From Xanthomonas rydalmerensis (lineage in GTDB: Bacteria; Pseudomonadota; Gammaproteobacteria; Xanthomonadales; Xanthomonadaceae): a stretch of 64,000 nt of DNA. Of this stretch, positions 51,293-60,388 are shown in pieces; the first letter of the stretch is position 1; each line of letters starts with the position of its first letter. The translations under genes were made by a program, and so were the position numbers. Location of the stretch: NCBI RefSeq assembly GCF_033170385.1, contig NZ_CP126170.1:4054001-4118000 (forward strand), in the 5' to 3' direction. Below the pieces are notes generated by a model. That model saw only the letters and a list, made by a program, of their open reading frames with translations, was not told the origin of the DNA and made no database searches.

Positions 51293-53004
51293 GCCACCAC
51301 CTCTGCTTCGTTGCGGGGACGTTCGAGGTAGCGCGCGCGCTTCTTGCTGCGGATGCGCTGCAGGTCCAGCTCGATCAGGCCGTCGACGGCGTCGTTGAAC
51401 GCCGGATCCACGCCGAAGGCGAGGAAGCGCGCGCCGCCGGGTTCGCACAGATCGGTGTACTGCTTGTAGAGCATCGGCACCGCCGCGCCCAGCGCGTCGA
51501 GGTTGCCCTTGAGCACCTTGAAGGCGGTGTCGGCGTCCAGTTCGTCGAACGCCGGCGGCGCTTCCGGGTACGGGAACGGCCGCGCCGAGGCGGCTTCGCC
51601 GCTGGCGTCGCCGTAGTAACGCGCGTAGTAGGCCACGATCTGCTCGCGTGCCTGCTGCGGCAACGCGGCACTGATCGACACCGCGCCGAACAGGTAGCGC
51701 ACCTGCGGATGATCTTGCAGATAGGCGCCGATGCCCTGCCACAGGTAGTCGATGCTGCGGCTGCCCCAGTAGTCCGGCACCACGAAGCTGCGCCCGAGTT
51801 CCATGCCCGCGGCGATGCGCGGCAGCATGCCCTCGCCGTAGCGGAACAGTTCGGCGGTGTAGAAGCCGGCCAGGCCGCGCTCGGCCAGCACCGGCGCGCC
51901 GCGGGCGACGCGGTAGGCGCCGACCACGCGGGTGGCGGCGCCATCCCACAGCACGATGTGTTCGTACCAGGTGTCGTAGTCGTCCAGGTCCAGGCGCCGG
52001 CCGGTGCCCTCGCCCACCGCGCGGAAGGTCAGCTCGCGCAGGCGGCCGATCTCGCGCAGCAGCGCCGAGCCGGCGCGAAGCCGGCCGACGCGGATCTGCT
52101 TGCCGTCCAGGGTGTGGCCGAGGCTGCGCAGGCTCGCCACTTCCACGGCCAGTTGCGCCGGGTCCTCGGCGGCGACCAGCGCTTCCTCGCTCGGCGCGGC
52201 CTGCCCGCCGCTGCGGCCGAGCGCATACAGCTCGCTGCGCAGGCGCCGCATCAGCTCGGCTTCGGGCAGGTCCTGCGGCAGCGCGCGGGCGCGGCCCAGG
52301 CTGAGCGCGATGCGGCGCTCGCGACGGGCGAACATCTCCCGCGCCAGCAACGCAGTCCCGGCCGGCTTGAACAGCGCCGAGGCGCCATAGAACAGCGCAG
52401 AGTTGCGCGCATGGATGCGCACCGGCAACACCGGCGCGGCACTACGCAGGGCGAAGCGCAGGAAGCCGCGGCGCCAGCGGCCGTCGGCGACGCCGCCCCA
52501 GCCCAGCCGCGAGACTTCACCTGCCGGGAACACGATCACACATTGCTCCTGCGCCAGCGCCTGCTCGATCGCCCGCACGCTGGCCGGCGACGGCGCACCG
52601 CCGAGGATGCGTACCGGCAGCAGCAGGTCGCGCAGCCCTTCCAGCGCCCACAGGAAATCGTTGGCGACGATCTTCACGTCGCGCCGCACCTGGCCGACAC
52701 AGTCCAGCAGCGCCAGCGCATCCAGCGCGCCGGAGGGGTGGTTGGCGACGATCAGTAGGCGCCCGCGCGCCGGGATGCACTCGGCGGCGGTCGGCCCGAC
52801 CACGTAGCGGGCCTGCAGGAAATCCAGTCCGGCCTGGACCAGGGCGAACCCGCGCAGGTCGCGGTTGGCCTCCAGGAACGCGTCCAGCGCGTCCAGTCCC
52901 GACCATTTCTGCAGGCCGCGCAGCAATGGCCGGACCAGCCGCGAGCGGCGTCCGGCAAACCAATGCGGGTAGCGGTCCTGAAGACGGCGTTCGAGTGCGA
53001 GCAC
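51289..53004 (-). CDS. Fused acyltransferase/GNAT protein, candidate OlsF-type ornithine-lipid synthase
   Basis: About 571 residues from GTG 53004, preceded by AAGGGGG. N-terminal half: an acyltransferase (PlsC-like) domain with NHPSGALD (His89, Asp95) and [11 protein letters not shown]-terminal half: a GNAT N-acyltransferase-like domain ([51 protein letters not shown]), resembling OlsB. This is the order of OlsF, where the N-part adds the second acyl chain and the C-part the first to ornithine. The substrate is inferred; a hemolysin-like or other lipid role is possible. Its stop overlaps the LpxH-like start. Confidence 0.78.
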   Translation of the reverse strand: MLALERRLQDRYPHWFAGRRSRLVRPLLRGLQKWSGLDALDAFLEANRDLRGFALVQAGLDFLQARYVVGPTAAECIPARGRLLIVANHPSGALDALALLDCVGQVRRDVKIVANDFLWALEGLRDLLLPVRILGGAPSPASVRAIEQALAQEQCVIVFPAGEVSRLGWGGVADGRWRRGFLRFALRSAAPVLPVRIHARNSALFYGASALFKPAGTALLAREMFARRERRIALSLGRARALPQDLPEAELMRRLRSELYALGRSGGQAAPSEEALVAAEDPAQLAVEVASLRSLGHTLDGKQIRVGRLRAGSALLREIGRLRELTFRAVGEGTGRRLDLDDYDTWYEHIVLWDGAATRVVGAYRVARGAPVLAERGLAGFYTAELFRYGEGMLPRIAAGMELGRSFVVPDYWGSRSIDYLWQGIGAYLQDHPQVRYLFGAVSISAALPQQAREQIVAYYARYYGDASGEAASARPFPYPEAPPAFDELDADTAFKVLKGNLDALGAAVPMLYKQYTDLCEPGGARFLAFGVDPAFNDAVDGLIELDLQRIRSKKRARYLERPRNEAEVVA

Positions 53005-53163
53005 GGCAAGCCCCCTTGCTGACTGCGCACAGCTTCGGCCGCGGCGGCGACACCGATCTTGCAATCTGGCTACGGCAAGGTGACGGACGCACCGTGGCGC
53101 GCCAACCGGTTAACCTTGGGCAACGTCGGCCCCGGGCACCATGCACGCCGCCCGGCGCCCGTG

Positions 53164-53201
53164 TATCATTCGCCTCCATCTTTTCATCCGAATACAAGGA
53201 T
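53164..53201 (+). promoter_or_regulatory. Candidate metK leader: -10 box and ribosome site
   Basis: TATCAT (53164-53169) is a possible -10 and ACAAGGA (about 53195-53201) a possible ribosome site, ten bases before the ATG. No -35 stood out. No SAM-I, SAM-II or SAH riboswitch was recognised in the 200-base spacer. Confidence 0.35.
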
Positions 53202-53210
53202 ATAGCCGCG

Positions 53211-54422
53211 ATGTCCAGCTATCTCTTCACCTCCGAGTCGGTCTCCGAAGGCCACCCGGACAAGATCGCCGATCAGATCTCCGATGCGGTGCTCGACGCG
53301 ATCCTGACCCAGGACAAGCGCGCGCGCGTGGCCTGCGAAACGCTGGTCAAGACCGGCGTGGCGATCGTCGCCGGCGAAATCACCACCAGCGCCTGGATCG
53401 ACCTGGAAGCGCTGACCCGCAAGGTGATCCTGGACATCGGCTACAACAGCTCCGACGTCGGCTTCGACGGCGAGACCTGCGGCGTGCTCAACCTGATCGG
53501 CAAGCAGTCGCCGGACATTAACCAGGGCGTGGACCGCAAGAAGCCGGAAGAACAGGGCGCCGGCGACCAGGGCCTGATGTTCGGCTACGCCACCCGCGAG
53601 ACCGACAGCTTCATGCCGGCCGCCATCCACCTGTCGCACCGCCTGGTCGAACAGCAGGCCAAGGTGCGCAAGAAGAAGAACTCGCCGCTGGCGTGGCTGC
53701 GCCCGGACGCCAAGAGCCAGGTCACCCTGCGCTACGAAGACGGCGTGGCGACCGCCATCGACGCGGTGGTGCTGTCCACCCAGCACGACCCGGACATCAA
53801 GCAGAAGCACCTGGTCGAAGCCGTGCGCGAGGAAATCCTCAAGCCGGTGCTGCCGGCCAAGTGGCTGCACAAGGGCACCAAGTTCCACATCAACCCGACC
53901 GGCAAGTTCGTCATCGGCGGGCCGGTGGGCGACTGCGGCCTGACCGGGCGCAAGATCATCGTCGACACCTACGGCGGCTGGGCGCGCCACGGCGGCGGCG
54001 CGTTCTCCGGCAAGGATCCGTCCAAGGTCGACCGCTCGGCCGCCTACGCCGCGCGTTACGTCGCCAAGAACGTGGTCGCCGCCGGGCTGGCCGACCGTTG
54101 CGAAGTGCAGGTCTCCTACGCCATCGGCGTGGCCGAGCCGACCTCGATCTCGGTCACCACCTTCGGCACCGGCAAGATCGCCGACGACAAGATCGAGAAG
54201 CTGATCCGCAAGCATTTCGACCTGCGTCCGTTCGGCATCATCCAGATGCTCGACCTGATCCACCCGATGTACCAGCAGACCGCCTCGTACGGCCATTTCG
54301 GCCGTACCCCGAAGGCCTTCACCTACACCGACGGCACCGGCGCCCAGCACCAGGCCACCGCGTTCTCGTGGGAGAAGACCGACCGCGCCGAGGCACTGCG
54401 CGCGGACGCCAAGCTGAAGTAA
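53211..54422 (+). CDS. metK: S-adenosylmethionine synthase MetK
   Basis: A 403-residue enzyme that makes SAM from Met and ATP. All three domain signatures are present: [20 protein letters not shown] (ATP and Met site), the [15 protein letters not shown] loop and [22 protein letters not shown]. Tail [30 protein letters not shown] is normal. The ATG at 53211 is right for the family; the long upstream frame is not coding. It is divergent from the acyltransferase gene and ends at a strong terminator. The lone gene, without ahcY beside it, is as seen in some relatives. Confidence 0.97.
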   Translation: MSSYLFTSESVSEGHPDKIADQISDAVLDAILTQDKRARVACETLVKTGVAIVAGEITTSAWIDLEALTRKVILDIGYNSSDVGFDGETCGVLNLIGKQSPDINQGVDRKKPEEQGAGDQGLMFGYATRETDSFMPAAIHLSHRLVEQQAKVRKKKNSPLAWLRPDAKSQVTLRYEDGVATAIDAVVLSTQHDPDIKQKHLVEAVREEILKPVLPAKWLHKGTKFHINPTGKFVIGGPVGDCGLTGRKIIVDTYGGWARHGGGAFSGKDPSKVDRSAAYAARYVAKNVVAAGLADRCEVQVSYAIGVAEPTSISVTTFGTGKIADDKIEKLIRKHFDLRPFGIIQMLDLIHPMYQQTASYGHFGRTPKAFTYTDGTGAQHQATAFSWEKTDRAEALRADAKLK

Positions 54423-54444
54423 GCCGGCCAGCCGCGCTTGCGAC

Positions 54445-54475
54445 GAAGAACGGGCCGCACTGCGGCCCGTTCTTC
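54445..54475 (+). terminator. Strong intrinsic terminator of metK
   Basis: A 15-bp near-perfect stem GAAGAACGGGCCGCA/TGCGGCCCGTTCTTC, with almost no loop, followed by ATTT. It lies 22 bases past the metK stop. Confidence 0.85.
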
Positions 54476-54574
54476 ATTTGGGGTGATGGGTGGTGCTGAA
54501 CCGTCGACACAGACGCTGTCGCGGATGCGTCGTCGTAGGCCACCGCCTCCGTGACTGGGCGTCACGACGAACGC

Positions 54575-54766
54575 CTGTCGCGGCTGAAGCCGCTCCTACA
54601 GGATCAGCAGCGCATCGCGGTCGCCGCGAGCAAAGGACACGGCATCGCAATGCCGGGCAACGCGTCATCCATTCACGCGTCAGCATGCCGTCCGTCGTAG
54701 GAGCGGCTTCAGCCGCGACGGGCATTCCTGGGAAGGCCTGTCGCGGCTGAAGCCGCTCCTACGACG
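54575..54766. repeat. Cluster of three GTCGCGGCTGAAGCCGCTCC palindromic repeats between metK and the phosphatase
   Basis: Copies at 54575-54601 (TGTCGCGGCTGAAGCCGCTCC), 54696-54722 (GTAGGAGCGGCTTCAGCCGC in the opposite sense) and 54740-54766. The last two form an inverted pair with a short spacer, like 12260-12323. The cluster lies between converging metK and phosphatase genes and could act as a transcription barrier. Confidence 0.85.
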
Positions 54767-54796
54767 AGCAGACGAGCAGAAGAACTTCGTGCCTGC

Positions 54797-56041
54797 TCAG
54801 CCGCGCCGCTGCAGCGCGGCCTGCAGCAACGACTGGAACTTCGGCAGCGGACACAGCCCGGTCGCGGAGTCGCTGCAACCGGGTATCTGCAGGGTCTGCA
54901 GCAGCGGCGGATGGCGCAGGCTCAGCGGGGTCAGTGCGCGCAGCTGGTCCAGCGACTGCGCCTGGTAGCGCACGCGCACGTAGCGCTGGCCGTTGCGTGC
55001 GTCGCGCACCTGCTCCACCACCAACGCGCCGCCCGGGGGCGCGTCGTCGCGGCCGAAGCCGGGCAGATGGAAGTGCAGGTCGAGCAGGCCGCTGAGCGCG
55101 GCGATGTGGGTGTCGCTGGCGACCAGCACGCTCAGCCGCGGCGCATCGGCCGTGCCCAGCGTGTCCAGCAGGCGGTGCGCCAGCGGCGCGCCCGCGCGCG
55201 CGGCCATGTACTGCGGCCGCGCATAGATCTCGAACAGCAAGGCATGCAGGCGCGACACCGCAGCGATGCGCGCCGGGGTCGCGCGGCCCCAGCCAACCTG
55301 GTCCAGCGGCATGCCTTCCGCGTATTGCAGGATGAACACCTCGGCCGTGCCCGAGGTCAGGTCCAGCGGTCCGTGCAGGGCCAGGCTGCGTCCGTTCCCG
55401 CCCGGGGTCAGCGACGACGGCATGTGCACGAAGTCGCAGGTGTCGGTACAGCCAAGGATCTGCTGCATGGTCCGCAGTTCGCGTGCATACGGTGCCAGCA
55501 CCGCGCCCGGCCCACCGGTCTGCCGCTGGATCGAGGCCACCGCGGCGGCGGCATCGAACTCCACCGCGCCGGCTTCCACCGGGCGGAACAGCGGGTCGTC
55601 GCTGCCCTCGGCCTGGTGGCCGGCCTGCAGATGGCAGCCGGGCGCGAGGGTGTCGGCGAGCAACTCGGCACTGACGATGGTGCGCTGGTCGGTGTTGGCA
55701 TAGATGCTGACCGCCCCGTCGGCGGGGCAGCCCTGGGCCGGCAGCACGCCATCGCGCAGCAACCATTGCCGGGTGTAGTCGCCGCTGCGCTCCACCGCGG
55801 TGCGGCCGTGCGCGGTGAGCAGGCTCGGCGGCGTGTCCCACACCGGCCAGGGCTGCGGCGCCAGCGCGGCAGCCGCGGCCTCGCCCGGCAGCGGTGCGCG
55901 TACGCCATGGCGGAACAGCATCCACACCTTTTCCACCTGCAGCGCGGGCACGGGCACGGTCTTCGGCGCCGGCCGCGCCTGCGCGCCCAACGTCGCCACC
56001 ACCAGCGCGACCCACAACATCCAGCACAAGCCTGTCTTCAT
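54797..56041 (-). CDS. Histidine-acid phosphatase (phytase/glucose-1-phosphatase type), secreted
   Basis: A 414-residue periplasmic enzyme with a signal peptide (about 1-20, ends LGA). The catalytic RHGVRAP is at residues 44-50. The second catalytic site is normally HD (as in HDTN); here it reads SDTH, with Ser309-Asp310, so the acidic donor is kept but the preceding His is replaced. Two further Cys pairs are visible (e.g. CTDTC). Substrates in the family are phytate and glucose-1-phosphate. The start at 56041 follows GGGAACGACG; an ATG at 56068 overlaps the upstream phospholipase stop and would add 9 residues. It is the last gene of the TonB-phospholipase-phosphatase unit. Confidence 0.85.
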   Translation of the reverse strand: MKTGLCWMLWVALVVATLGAQARPAPKTVPVPALQVEKVWMLFRHGVRAPLPGEAAAAALAPQPWPVWDTPPSLLTAHGRTAVERSGDYTRQWLLRDGVLPAQGCPADGAVSIYANTDQRTIVSAELLADTLAPGCHLQAGHQAEGSDDPLFRPVEAGAVEFDAAAAVASIQRQTGGPGAVLAPYARELRTMQQILGCTDTCDFVHMPSSLTPGGNGRSLALHGPLDLTSGTAEVFILQYAEGMPLDQVGWGRATPARIAAVSRLHALLFEIYARPQYMAARAGAPLAHRLLDTLGTADAPRLSVLVASDTHIAALSGLLDLHFHLPGFGRDDAPPGGALVVEQVRDARNGQRYVRVRYQAQSLDQLRALTPLSLRHPPLLQTLQIPGCSDSATGLCPLPKFQSLLQAALQRRG

Positions 56042-56064
56042 CGTCGTTCCCAAGATGGAAAATC

Positions 56065-57156
56065 TCATGGCGCGGTCGCGCCGCAGTCAGCGGTGATCCG
56101 GTCGCAGCGCAGGCCCGTGGCGATACCGAGCCAGTAGTGCAGTTGCTGCGGATCCGGCGCGCCGGCGTAGTAATCGGTACTGATCCACTGCGCGCCGGCA
56201 TCCAGCGCCGCCTGCGCACGGCGCCGGTCGTGCGCACGTGCTTCGCGGCCTTCGGCATCGGCGCGGGTGCGCACCACGAAGCCCTGCGCGACCAGCGCGC
56301 GGATCCGCGCCGCCTCGGCCAGCGGATCCTCGATCGACAGCACCGCCGCCTCCGGCTGGTCCGGCGCATACCAACCGAACATCATGCGGCCACGCAGCGA
56401 TGGATGCTCCTGTCGATACAGCGCCTCGTGCCGCGGATTGCCGTCGAGCACGAACAGCATGCGGCCACGCGCCTGTGCCACGCGCGGCCAGGCATGCGCC
56501 AGCACCGCGTCGCGCAGGCTCGGCGCGGCGCCGCGCACATCGTCGGGCACGATCAGGCGTGCGCGCCCGACCACCTCGATGATGTCGCGGTCCAGCGCGT
56601 CCAGATCGTTGGCATCGAAGGCGGCACGGTGCGGCCACAGGCCCGGCACCGGATCGAAATCCACCGCGTTGACCAGCACCACCAGCGGCGCATGCCGCGG
56701 GTGCGCGCGCGACCAGGCGGCGAGAATCGCCAGGCAGTCGCGGAAGCGCAGGCAATGGCTGGCGTAGTCCAGGCCCGGCTGGTGCAGGACCTTGGCGCCT
56801 GGCGCATGCATCCTGGCGCGGGTCGCCGCATCGGCACGCGCATACGGCGCGGCATACAGGCCGCCGTGCGGGTCGGCGGCCACGTCGAGTTCGAGTTGCC
56901 GCAGCCCCAGCGCGAGCTGGGCCTGCAGCGAAGGATGGCCATAGGCCAGTGCCGGCCATTCGGCGGCGTCGTGCGCCTGCAGGCGCTGCCGCACCTGCGC
57001 GGTCGGCACTGGCCGATAGCTGTTGTGCGAGCCGAGCAGTTGCACCTGGTCCAGGCGCAAGCCGTCGATCGGCACTGTCGCCGGTGCCGCTGCCGCGCTG
57101 ACCGCTCCCGGCAGGCCAATCAGCGCCAGCCAGACGAGCAGCAGCGCGCTGCACAC
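56065..57156 (-). CDS. PI-PLC-C1-like (Ca2+-dependent) phosphatidylinositol phospholipase C domain protein
   Basis: About 363 residues from GTG 57156, with a signal peptide (LLLVWLALIGLPGAVSA). LLGSHNSYRPVPT carries the catalytic His near the N-terminus, followed by LRQLELDVAADPHGGLYA (second His region) and LHQPGLDYASHCLRFRDCLAILAAWSRAHPRHAPLVVLVN. I recall this as the PF16670 Ca2+-dependent PLC family. It would cleave phosphoinositide-type lipids, releasing inositol phosphate. An alternative GTG at 57180 lies in a hairpin loop. The gene is 71 bp past the TonB receptor stop and overlaps the phosphatase ATG region, so it is in the same operon. Confidence 0.78.
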   Translation of the reverse strand: MCSALLLVWLALIGLPGAVSAAAAPATVPIDGLRLDQVQLLGSHNSYRPVPTAQVRQRLQAHDAAEWPALAYGHPSLQAQLALGLRQLELDVAADPHGGLYAAPYARADAATRARMHAPGAKVLHQPGLDYASHCLRFRDCLAILAAWSRAHPRHAPLVVLVNAVDFDPVPGLWPHRAAFDANDLDALDRDIIEVVGRARLIVPDDVRGAAPSLRDAVLAHAWPRVAQARGRMLFVLDGNPRHEALYRQEHPSLRGRMMFGWYAPDQPEAAVLSIEDPLAEAARIRALVAQGFVVRTRADAEGREARAHDRRRAQAALDAGAQWISTDYYAGAPDPQQLHYWLGIATGLRCDRITADCGATAP

Positions 57157-57160
57157 AACG

Positions 57161-57201
57161 CCCCACCCGCCGCGCGGCACAAGGCCGTGCGGCGGGTGGG
57201 G
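57161..57201 (-). promoter_or_regulatory. Long hairpin over the start region of the phospholipase gene
   Basis: A perfect 13-bp stem CCCCACCCGCCGC/GCGGCGGGTGGGG with a 15-base loop lies directly before GTG 57156. The GGTGGGG that would serve as ribosome site is in its 3' arm on the minus strand, and an alternative GTG (57180) is in the loop. It may be a terminator-like barrier after the receptor or a ribosome-site-hiding structure. Confidence 0.5.
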
Positions 57202-57227
57202 ACGTCCAGCGTGCGCAAGCGCCCGGT

Positions 57228-60014
57228 TCAGAACGTGTACTTCACGTTCAGCAGTGCGGTGCGGCCGGCATCGACGATGTCGGAGATCGCGGTGCTGTTG
57301 CGGCCCACGTGCGCCCAGTAGCTCAGGCGATTGGTGAGGTTGGCCACCGACAGGTCGGCACGCAGGTGCTCGTTGAAGGTGTAGCCGACATGCAGGTCCA
57401 CGCGGGTGATCGGCTTGACCCACAGGTCGTCCCAGGTCGCGCCGCGGTTGTAGTAGTCGTACACCGAGACGTATTCGCCGGAGTAGTGGTAGGCCAGGTT
57501 CACCGACAGCGGACCCTTCTCGTAGAACAGTTCGGCGTTGGCCATCAGGTCCGGCGCGTTCTGGATGCGCTCGTCGTGGAAGCCGTCCATGCCCAGGTCC
57601 ACGCGGGTGGTCTGGCGAGTGAGGTTGGCGCCGATGCCGAAGCCGTCCAGCGGAGCCGGCATGCCCTGCAGGGTCTGCCGCACCGCGGCTTCGAAGCCCA
57701 GCACCTTGCCGTCGCCGCCGTTCTGCGGACGCACGTAGCGCACGTTGCCGGCACCGGCGCTGCTGCCGGCGTTGGCCGGATCCGAGCCGCTCTCGTAGAT
57801 GTAGTCGGTCAGGCGCTTGTAGTAGCCGGCCAGCATGGCGTGGCCGCCATGGCCGTTGTCCCACTCGCCGGACAGGTCCACGTTGAGCGACTTGATCGGC
57901 TTCAGGTCCGGGTTGCCCTCGGTGATGACCGTGGTGCCGTCGCTGGAGACGTCGTAGTTGGCGCCGCCGCCGAGCTGCACCAGCGCCGGCCGTGTGTAGC
58001 TGGTCCACACCGAGGCGCGGTACACGGCATTGCCGGCGCCCGGGCGGTAGTTCAGGAACACGCTCGGCAGCGGCACGTCGTAGCTGGTGCGGTTACTGCT
58101 GAAGAAGCCGGGCAGTTCGTTGCCGTTGGCGTCTTCGGGCATGGTCCAGAAGGTGTTGCGGATGCTGGTGTGCTCGAAGCGCACGCCCGGGATCACTTCC
58201 AGGTCGCCGCTGCGGAAGGTGGCCATTGCATACGCAGAGGTGACCGCCTCGTCGCCGCGCATGGTCGCGCAGTTCTGGTTGTTGATCGCCAGGCTGCCGC
58301 AGGTGTCGAAGCTGGCCGCGGTCAGGTGCTGGGCGATCATCGCCTTCAACCCGCCGTTGCTGAGCTTGACCGTCGGCCACGCGTACTTGCCCGGGTACAC
58401 CGAATCGTACTGGCCGACCACCAGGCCGGTGTCGCGCAGCAGCGTGCCGTCGGTGAACTTGCTGTTGGTCCAGTCGCGCGAGGTGAAGTCGCGGGAGCTG
58501 TCGACGTACTTCACGCCGAACTGGATGTTGCTCAGCGCGCCCTGGTCGAAGTCGTAGCGCACGTCGAACTTGGCGCCGCCCTTGGTCTGGCCGCTGTAGG
58601 ACTTGGTCAACTGGCCGTAGCGGCGCGCATACAGGCCGCCGATGTCGCTGGCCTGGGCCTGGATCGCCGGGGTCAGCAGCGGCTTGGGGAAGCCTTCGCT
58701 GTCGTAGCCGGAGAAGGTGTTGGCGCCGCCGTACGGGAACTGGGTCGAAGCGTACTGGTCCACGCGCGCGGAAATTTCCACGTGGTCCGGACGATCGTTG
58801 TCGCCGTAGCTGTAGAACAGGTTCGGCGACAGCGTCCAGTTGCCCAGTTGCTTGTCGGCGCCGAACTGGAAGGTGGCCAGGTCCGCCACTTCCGGGTTGG
58901 TCTCGTACCAGTAGCGCACCGCAACACGGTTGATCTGCGGCTGGTACACGCCGGTGCTGCCGATCTGCACCAGGCTCACGTTGGCCGGCACCAGCTGGGT
59001 GTAGCCGGTGTTCTGCTCGGTCTTGGCGTAGGCGTAGGTGGCGCGCGCGTACAACTGCAGGCTCGGGTCGACGTGCCAGTCGAAGGACACGTTGCCGCCG
59101 TAGCGCTTGGTGTCGCCGGCGGAATAGCCGATGTTGGCGCCGGTGGCCATCAGCAGGTCCTGCGGATCGTAGCCGGGCGCCGGCTGGCCGCTGGCGGTGG
59201 TACGCGAGAAGTACTTGCCCGACCAGTCGCCGCGCGAGGCGGCGGCGTTGGCCACTTCGCTGTTCACGTAGTGGCGCTCGTCGTAGTACGCGCTGGTGTA
59301 GATGCCGAACTGGTTGTCGGCGCCGAACTTGGCGTGGAACTCGCCGGACGCGCCCTCGCCCAGGCCGCTGTCGCCGTAGTCGCGCGCACGGCTTTCCATG
59401 CGGCCGCTGGCGGTGACGCTGCCGCCCATCGCCTCGCTGTAGTCGAAGCCGCTGGGGGTGCGGTAGTCGATGGTGCCGCCGATCGCATCGCCGTCCATCG
59501 CCGCGGTGGAGGTCTTGTTCAACACGATGGTCTGCAGGCCCGACGGCGGCAGCAGGCTCAGTTGCACGCTGCGGCTGTAGGGCAGGCCCTGGGCGACGTT
59601 GACGCCGTTGATCAGGTTGACGTTGTACTCGGCGTTGAGGCCGCGCACCGAGGCGAACATGCCCTCGCCGCGCGCGGCGCCGTCGACGCCGCCGAAGTAC
59701 GACTGCCCGGTGTTGACCACATTGACGCCCGGCAGCAGGCCCAGCGCCTCGGCGATGTTGTGCACGGCGGTGTACTTCAGGTCTTCGGCCGACAGCACGT
59801 TGGCCGTGTTGGTGGCCGCCATCTGCATGTCCGCGGCGTTGTAGCGGGTGACGGCGACGGTGATCTTGTCCAGGGTCTTGGCGCTGGCGTCGGACGCGGG
59901 GTTCTGCGTCTCCTGCGCATCCTGCGCCTGGGCCAAGGCCATCGGCGCGACACCGAGCAACGCTGCGGCGATCGCCCATGACAGGCGTTTGGGAAGATGG
60001 ATCGAGTGCGACAT
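57228..60014 (-). CDS. TonB-dependent receptor of the Xanthomonas-Caulobacter (TIGR01782-like) type
   Basis: A 928-residue outer-membrane receptor with a signal peptide (about 1-28, ends ALA). TonB-box-like DKITVAVTR, then a plug with GLLPGVNVVNTG, SVRGLNAEYNVNLINGVNV and LQTIVLNKTSTAAMDGDAIGGTIDY. The barrel is large and ends in Phe (LLNVKYTF). These receptors import oligosaccharides or other complex nutrients in Xanthomonas; the ligand here may be a phosphorylated sugar or inositol, given the phospholipase and phosphatase that follow. The start at 60014 fits the signal peptide; the frame runs upstream to 60197 without a family match. Confidence 0.9.
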   Translation of the reverse strand: MSHSIHLPKRLSWAIAAALLGVAPMALAQAQDAQETQNPASDASAKTLDKITVAVTRYNAADMQMAATNTANVLSAEDLKYTAVHNIAEALGLLPGVNVVNTGQSYFGGVDGAARGEGMFASVRGLNAEYNVNLINGVNVAQGLPYSRSVQLSLLPPSGLQTIVLNKTSTAAMDGDAIGGTIDYRTPSGFDYSEAMGGSVTASGRMESRARDYGDSGLGEGASGEFHAKFGADNQFGIYTSAYYDERHYVNSEVANAAASRGDWSGKYFSRTTASGQPAPGYDPQDLLMATGANIGYSAGDTKRYGGNVSFDWHVDPSLQLYARATYAYAKTEQNTGYTQLVPANVSLVQIGSTGVYQPQINRVAVRYWYETNPEVADLATFQFGADKQLGNWTLSPNLFYSYGDNDRPDHVEISARVDQYASTQFPYGGANTFSGYDSEGFPKPLLTPAIQAQASDIGGLYARRYGQLTKSYSGQTKGGAKFDVRYDFDQGALSNIQFGVKYVDSSRDFTSRDWTNSKFTDGTLLRDTGLVVGQYDSVYPGKYAWPTVKLSNGGLKAMIAQHLTAASFDTCGSLAINNQNCATMRGDEAVTSAYAMATFRSGDLEVIPGVRFEHTSIRNTFWTMPEDANGNELPGFFSSNRTSYDVPLPSVFLNYRPGAGNAVYRASVWTSYTRPALVQLGGGANYDVSSDGTTVITEGNPDLKPIKSLNVDLSGEWDNGHGGHAMLAGYYKRLTDYIYESGSDPANAGSSAGAGNVRYVRPQNGGDGKVLGFEAAVRQTLQGMPAPLDGFGIGANLTRQTTRVDLGMDGFHDERIQNAPDLMANAELFYEKGPLSVNLAYHYSGEYVSVYDYYNRGATWDDLWVKPITRVDLHVGYTFNEHLRADLSVANLTNRLSYWAHVGRNSTAISDIVDAGRTALLNVKYTF

Positions 60015-60388
60015 GAAGAATCCGAGCGTAGGCGCGACCAACGGAATGTTCCGCAGGCCGGGCATGGTGGGGAGAGAGGCCGTGATCGTGTTCACGGCGG
60101 CGCGCATTGTTGGCGGGCGCGGCTGCAATTTGATGACAACGATGTCACCCACCGCCATCAACCATCGATCCGACGCATTTCCCGCGGAATTCGGCACAAC
60201 CGCGACGATGCACGGCGCGGCGCTAGGGGGCGTGGCGCCAAGGCGAGCGCGACGCGTTGGGCGCGTCTATCCGAGTTGCGTGGAGCTGGCTGCAGGGATG
60301 CGTCGCCCGCCTCTCGGTGGGTGCGGTGCGCGGCGCAATGCCGCCGACGCGTTCCGAGACGCTAGGCGCGGCTGCGCCAGCGGTGTCC
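60015..60388. other. Intergenic region upstream of the TonB receptor, no supported gene
   Basis: A 374-base spacer between the receptor start and the lipase stop. Besides the palindrome at 60134-60147 and an AT-richer patch near 60125-60180, which would suit a promoter, nothing was recognised. Confidence 0.5.
60134..60147. promoter_or_regulatory. Palindromic operator candidate TGACAACGATGTCA upstream of the TonB receptor
   Basis: The 14-base palindrome TGACA-ACGA-TGTCA sits 120 bases upstream of the receptor start. It resembles, at 13 of 14 positions, the NagR-type box TGACARCGYTGTCA that I recall for Xanthomonas LacI-family-controlled receptors. The remaining bases between 60015 and 60388 hold no supported gene. 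Confidence 0.4.

Noticed and set aside
53005-53210. Possible SAM or SAH riboswitch before metK
   Set aside because: No family consensus seen in the spacer by eye; a covariance-model search would be decisive.
57309-59981. 890-codon open frame on the plus strand opposite the TonB receptor
   Set aside because: Val/Ala/Gly-rich sequence with no motifs, a shadow of the receptor's codon pattern.
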